Below are positions 5,202 through 8,441 of a stretch of DNA of 8,441 bases, piece after piece (within the stretch, counting starts at the first letter, position 1; each line of letters begins with the position of its first letter). The DNA lies in the NCBI GenBank assembly GCA_009775195.1, contig VSPF01000125.1, positions 1 to 8,441 of the forward strand, given 5' to 3'. The stretch comes from Muribaculaceae bacterium (lineage in GTDB: Bacteria; Bacteroidota; Bacteroidia; Bacteroidales; Muribaculaceae). The notes beneath the pieces were generated by a model, which worked only from the letters and a program-made list of their open reading frames with translations, had not been told where the DNA came from and did no database searches. Both the position numbers and the translations under genes were made by a program.

Positions 5202-5699
5202 ATGTATATAGGATTTCCGCGCATATTGCTCCTTTCATTTTTCTTGCTTGCCTCGGCGTCACTCTGGGGCAGGCCGCAAGAGCCTCAAGGCCCTGATAGA
5301 GATAAGTTTCTTGCCGAATTGCGGCCCTATCAGCATGAATTCCTTGCCAAGGAATTGAAACTCAGTCGCGAACAGGCTCGTGATTTCTTTCCCGTATACG
5401 ACGCGATGGACGACGAGCTGCAACAGGTGGCCGACGAAACCCGCAACCTCGAAAAACAGGCCTTCGACAATGTAAATGCCACCGATACCGAGCTCGAGGC
5501 CGCCTCGCAGGCTGTCTTTGCCCAAAAACAAAAAGAAGGTAAAATCGAACTGGAGTATTACGACAAGTTTAAGGAAATACTTACCCCGCGTCAGTTGTTA
5601 CGCTTGAAATCTGCCGAACGGCAGTTTACGCAGCGTCTCCTGCGCCAGCATCGCAAACTAAGGCGCGACCGTGCCGCCGATATCGACGACAAACAGTAA
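5202..5699 (+). CDS. Spy/CpxP-like periplasmic protein, probable sensor of the ECF system
   Basis: The 165-residue product has a signal peptide (MYIGFPRILLLSFFLLASASLWG) followed by a highly charged helical protein. Two half-repeats typical of the Spy/CpxP/ZraP group are visible: LKLSREQARDFFPVYDAMDDEL at about 53-74, and the LTxxQ-like LTPRQLLRLKSAERQF from about 127. Such proteins are periplasmic chaperones or stress and metal sensors; in Flavobacteria and Bacteroidetes relatives beside ECF sigma genes are named sensors of ECF sigma factors. I start at the ATG of 5202; an in-frame TTG at 5193 inside the target duplication would add only three residues. The IS has replaced everything upstream of 5192, including the native ribosome binding region. 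The channel gene follows after three bases, so the two are translationally linked. Confidence 0.85.
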   Translation: MYIGFPRILLLSFFLLASASLWGRPQEPQGPDRDKFLAELRPYQHEFLAKELKLSREQARDFFPVYDAMDDELQQVADETRNLEKQAFDNVNATDTELEAASQAVFAQKQKEGKIELEYYDKFKEILTPRQLLRLKSAERQFTQRLLRQHRKLRRDRAADIDDKQ

Positions 5700-5702
5700 G
5701 CT

Positions 5703-6500
5703 ATGCCAGTCCGCACTCCGTCTGAAACACTGCAGGCCGCTATAAATGCCGGCTGCAGCAAAGCCGCCGCAACATCTCGCAGCGGCTTTTCGCGTTTGAT
5801 ACTCGGCAGTATTCTTGCCGGTGCCTATATTGCCCTCGGCGGCGCCCTGTCTCTCGCTGTAGGCTCGGGATTTCCGGAAATAGCCGCCGCCAACCCCGGC
5901 ATCCAGAAATTGCTTTCGGGCCTCGTGTTCCCCGTGGGACTTATGCTCGTCGTCGTGCTCGGGGCCGACCTTTTTACCGGCAACAATGCCTTGTTGGTCC
6001 CCCCTGTGTTCGAACGCAGGCTGTCGGCCTCGAAGATGCTTGCCAACTGGCTGATAGTATGGTGCTTCAACTTTGTCGGCGCGTTGGCTGTTGCCTATTT
6101 CCTGATTTATGTCCCCGGCACCCTTGCTGCCGGTACCTATACCGAAGCCATAGCCAAAATCGCTGTAACCAAGACTACGATGGGTTTCTGGCCTGTATTG
6201 CTCAAGGGTATAGGTGCCAACTGGTGCGTGTGCCTGGCAGTATGGCTGGCTTTGAGCGGACGCCGCCTCGGCGAGAAGCTGCTCGCCTGCGAAATACCGG
6301 TGTTTGCCTTTGTTGCGCTTGGTTTCGAGCACTGCGTGGCGAATATGTTTTTTATACCTCTTGCAATGATGCAAGGCGCGCCCGTGGGCATCTACGACCT
6401 TTTCGTTGCCAACCTGCTGCCCGCCACGATTGGCAATATTGTGGGCGGGGCCTTGTTTGTAGGCGCGGTGCAGTGGTATATGTGCCGTCAACGGCCTTAA
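5703..6500 (+). CDS. Formate/nitrite transporter (FNT) family channel
   Basis: The 265-residue protein is a complete FNT member, a pentameric inner-membrane channel for small monovalent anions such as formate, nitrite or hydrosulfide. About six membrane segments are visible (near 31-52, 69-90, 111-136, 164-184, 195-221, 240-260). Family signatures are LGADLFTGN (86-94), GANWCVCLAVW (171-181) and GFEHCVANMFFIP (207-219), the latter carrying H210, equivalent to the conserved pore histidine of FocA. The final NLLPATIGNIVGGA is also typical. Which anion is carried cannot be decided: pflB, nir or asr genes are not nearby. It starts three bases after the periplasmic protein's stop and lies 12 bases before the ABC-F gene, pointing to one transcript. 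Confidence 0.95.
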   Translation: MPVRTPSETLQAAINAGCSKAAATSRSGFSRLILGSILAGAYIALGGALSLAVGSGFPEIAAANPGIQKLLSGLVFPVGLMLVVVLGADLFTGNNALLVPPVFERRLSASKMLANWLIVWCFNFVGALAVAYFLIYVPGTLAAGTYTEAIAKIAVTKTTMGFWPVLLKGIGANWCVCLAVWLALSGRRLGEKLLACEIPVFAFVALGFEHCVANMFFIPLAMMQGAPVGIYDLFVANLLPATIGNIVGGALFVGAVQWYMCRQRP

Positions 6501-6512
6501 TTTTGCTTATAT

Positions 6513-8372
6513 ATGGCTAATGTCCTCAATATAGAGAATTTAACCAAGAGCTATGGCGACAGGTTGCTCTTTGGTGATGTAACTTTTGGTGTTGACCAGG
6601 GCGACAAGATTGGTGTCGTTGCCCGTAACGGCACGGGCAAAACCACGATGCTGCGCATTATAGCCGGTGTCGAGGAGCCGGATAGCGGCACTGTGACCTT
6701 CCGCAACGATATCCGCATCGGCTATCTGCCGCAGGAGCCGGTGTTCAACGGCGCGACAGTCTATGAGGCCGCACTCGACAATGACTGCGACCCCCGTGCT
6801 GCTGCCGTACTCGCCTATCGAGATGCCATAGCTACCGGTGACGAGGCGAGTACACACGAAGCCTATAACAAGATGGACAAGCTCGGGGCATGGGATTATG
6901 AAGACCGTCTCCGCCAGCTGCTTACGAGGCTTGGCTTTGCCGATTTTGATGCGCCTGTCGATAAACTGTCGGGCGGCCAGCGCAAACGTCTTGCCATTGC
7001 GCGCCTTGTCATGGCCGAGCCCGACTTCCTTATTCTCGACGAACCTACCAACCACCTCGATATCACCACTATCGAGTGGCTCGAGGCATATCTGAAGCGG
7101 TCGAAGGCGACCTTGCTCATGGTTACACACGACCGTTATTTCCTTGACCGCGTATGCACCAAGATTATCGAACTCGATGATTGCGAGGCATTTGTGGTCG
7201 AAGGCAATTTCGACATGTACCTGCGCCGGCGTGCCGAGCGTATCGAGGCAATGGCGGCTGAGTTGGCGCGTGTGCGCAACACTCTGCGCCGCGAACAGGA
7301 GTGGATGAGCCGTCAGCCGCAGGCCAGGGCCGGCAAGGCGAAATTCCGCATCGATAATTTCTACGACCTCAAGGAGCGTGCGCAGCGCCGCCACGTGGAA
7401 AAAGACGTGCGGCTCGAAAACTCATCATCGCGTATCGGCTCGAAGATTTTCGAGGCCGAGGGCGTGTGCAAGCGTTTTGGAGACAAGGTCATACTCGACG
7501 ATTTCACATATACTTTCGCCCGTGGCGAAAAACTCGGCATTGTCGGTGTCAACGGTGTGGGCAAGTCTACGTTTATAAAGCTCTTGCAGGGGTTGCTGCC
7601 GATTGACTCGGGCCGCTGGGATCTTGGCGAGACACTGCGCTTTGGCTACTACAGCCAGGACGGACTCCGGTTCGACAGCAACAAGAAGGTCGTTGATGCT
7701 ATTACGGAATATGCCGAAGACGTAGAACTCAAAGAGGGCATACACCTGTCGCCGATGCAGTATCTGCAGCGTTTCCTTTTCTCGCCCGCCGACCAGCAGA
7801 AGTATATACACACCCTCAGCGGTGGCGAACGTTGCCGCCTCCACCTGGCTACCGTACTTATGCGCCAGCCAAATTTTCTGATACTCGACGAACCCACCAA
7901 CGACCTCGACATCGTTACCCTCGGCATACTTGAAGAGTATCTTGCCGACTTCAAGGGCTGCGTCATTGTCATAAGCCACGACCGCTATTTCCTCGACAAT
8001 ATCGTCGACCATATATTTGTGATGGAGGGCAATGGTGTAATTCGCGATTTCCCCGGTAATTATAGCGACTACAGGGCATTCCTTGATGCCCAGCCGGCCG
8101 AGCCTAAGCCTGCCGTGGCCGAGAAAAAAGATACGCGGGTGCGTGCCGACCGGCCGCAGAGAATGACCTTCAAGGAGCGGCGCGAGTTCGAGGCCCTCGA
8201 GTCCGAGATTGCCGCGCTCAACGACGAGAAGGCTGCCCTCGAGGCTTTCTTTGCCTCGGGCGAGAATGTCAGCGGTGACGAGTTCGACCGTCGTTCCCAG
8301 AGATACTCCGAAATCGGGCCGCTCCTCGACGAGAAGGAGATGCGATGGCTCGAATTGTCTGAAAAACAATAG
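6513..8372 (+). CDS. ABC-F family ATP-binding protein, Uup-like
   Basis: This 619-residue soluble protein has two ABC ATPase domains and no membrane segment, which defines ABC-F proteins; these act on ribosomes rather than as transporters. Domain 1 has Walker A ARNGTGKT (37-44), signature LSGGQ (152-156), Walker B LILDEPTN with E177, and H206. Domain 2 has GVNGVGKS (345-352), LSGGE (435-439), LILDEPTN with E460, and H489. The linker (about 240-305) is basic and Arg-rich, and a C-terminal coiled coil (about 551-617) resembles the CTD of Uup, so it is Uup-like rather than EttA-like. The first Walker A begins with Ala instead of Gly. The arm and linker do not match an antibiotic-resistance type that I recognise. 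Its stop codon TAG (8370-8372) lies inside the right terminal inverted repeat. Confidence 0.95.
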   Translation: MANVLNIENLTKSYGDRLLFGDVTFGVDQGDKIGVVARNGTGKTTMLRIIAGVEEPDSGTVTFRNDIRIGYLPQEPVFNGATVYEAALDNDCDPRAAAVLAYRDAIATGDEASTHEAYNKMDKLGAWDYEDRLRQLLTRLGFADFDAPVDKLSGGQRKRLAIARLVMAEPDFLILDEPTNHLDITTIEWLEAYLKRSKATLLMVTHDRYFLDRVCTKIIELDDCEAFVVEGNFDMYLRRRAERIEAMAAELARVRNTLRREQEWMSRQPQARAGKAKFRIDNFYDLKERAQRRHVEKDVRLENSSSRIGSKIFEAEGVCKRFGDKVILDDFTYTFARGEKLGIVGVNGVGKSTFIKLLQGLLPIDSGRWDLGETLRFGYYSQDGLRFDSNKKVVDAITEYAEDVELKEGIHLSPMQYLQRFLFSPADQQKYIHTLSGGERCRLHLATVLMRQPNFLILDEPTNDLDIVTLGILEEYLADFKGCVIVISHDRYFLDNIVDHIFVMEGNGVIRDFPGNYSDYRAFLDAQPAEPKPAVAEKKDTRVRADRPQRMTFKERREFEALESEIAALNDEKAALEAFFASGENVSGDEFDRRSQRYSEIGPLLDEKEMRWLELSEKQ

Positions 8373-8440
8373 AGTTTACATCAATTAAAAGTTTATGCTA
8401 AGCGCGAGAAGCCAAACGCCAATTATGAAGGCCAGCGGCA
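8368..8440. repeat. Right copy of 73-bp terminal inverted repeat
   Basis: This is the perfect reverse complement of bases 1-73. It starts within the penultimate codon of the ABC-F gene, includes its stop codon, and continues into what looks like the 3' end of a minus-strand membrane-protein gene. No terminator hairpin for the ABC-F gene is visible in it. Confidence 0.97.
8385..8438 (-). CDS. C-terminal fragment of a probable membrane protein (partial), convergent with ABC-F
   Basis: Read on the minus strand this is the same hydrophobic 17-residue tail and TAA stop as at 3-56. The gene would enter from the right and stop 12 bases past the ABC-F stop, a normal convergent arrangement. That makes this copy the more natural of the two. 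The family is not recognisable from the fragment. Confidence 0.4.
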   Translation of the reverse strand, partial: PLAFIIGVWLLALSINF

Positions 8441-8441
8441 A

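Noticed and set aside
5658..6491. 277-codon minus-strand frame opposite the FNT gene
   Set aside because: Rich in His, Gly, Gln and Arg with no domain, and fully antisense to a channel carrying all family motifs.
7425..8369. Long minus-strand open frames beneath the ABC-F gene (also 6540-7394)
   Set aside because: They mirror the codon structure of a clear ABC-F protein; no start signal or recognisable domain is present.
1..8441. Ends of a large transposon or phage defined by the 73-bp repeat
   Set aside because: No recombinase, integrase, phage or cargo gene explains such an element; the only transposase belongs to the small internal IS with its own ends and target duplication.

Overview
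The window looks like chromosomal DNA from an anaerobic Bacteroidota member, most likely Bacteroidales (gut Muribaculaceae- or Prevotella-like). Three things point there: promoters of the Bacteroidetes TTTG / TAnnTTTG type, weak or absent Shine-Dalgarno sites, and an ECF sigma / single-TM protein / LTxxQ periplasmic protein gene set of a kind typical of that phylum. The genus is a guess. Genes are moderately GC-rich, while intergenic DNA and the one insertion sequence are more AT-rich.

Layout. Bases 1-73 and 8368-8440 are perfect inverted copies of each other, so the window is bounded by a terminal inverted repeat; each copy seems to hold the last codons and stop of a membrane-protein gene. 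Inside it, on the + strand, lie an ECF sigma factor (224-757) and a tiny acidic lipoprotein (900-1115) with a good promoter and a strong terminator. On the - strand is a two-gene, overlapping operon: a B3/B4 tRNA-binding-domain protein followed by a YciO-like member of the Sua5/YrdC family (2488 down to 1204). Back on the + strand come zinc-independent ribosomal protein L31 (2650-2901) with its own promoter, leader hairpin and terminator, and then a long co-directional run from 3061 to 8372.

That run encodes a second ECF sigma factor, a single-pass membrane protein placed like an anti-sigma factor, a Spy/CpxP-like periplasmic protein, a formate/nitrite-family channel and a Uup-like ABC-F ATPase. 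Without the IS, all spacings would be 50 bases or less. An intact 1029-bp IS982-type element (4163-5191) with an 8-bp target duplication TTTGCAAT sits exactly at the stop/start junction between the membrane protein and the periplasmic protein. It interrupts what looks like a single operon.

How the genes fit together (inference): the second sigma factor, the membrane protein and the periplasmic protein probably form an envelope-stress sensing module, with the channel and the ABC-F protein co-transcribed behind it until the IS landed. No new defence, CRISPR or phage system is visible. The most unusual signal is the 73-bp terminal inverted repeat, which may be a real inversion boundary or an assembly or amplification artefact.
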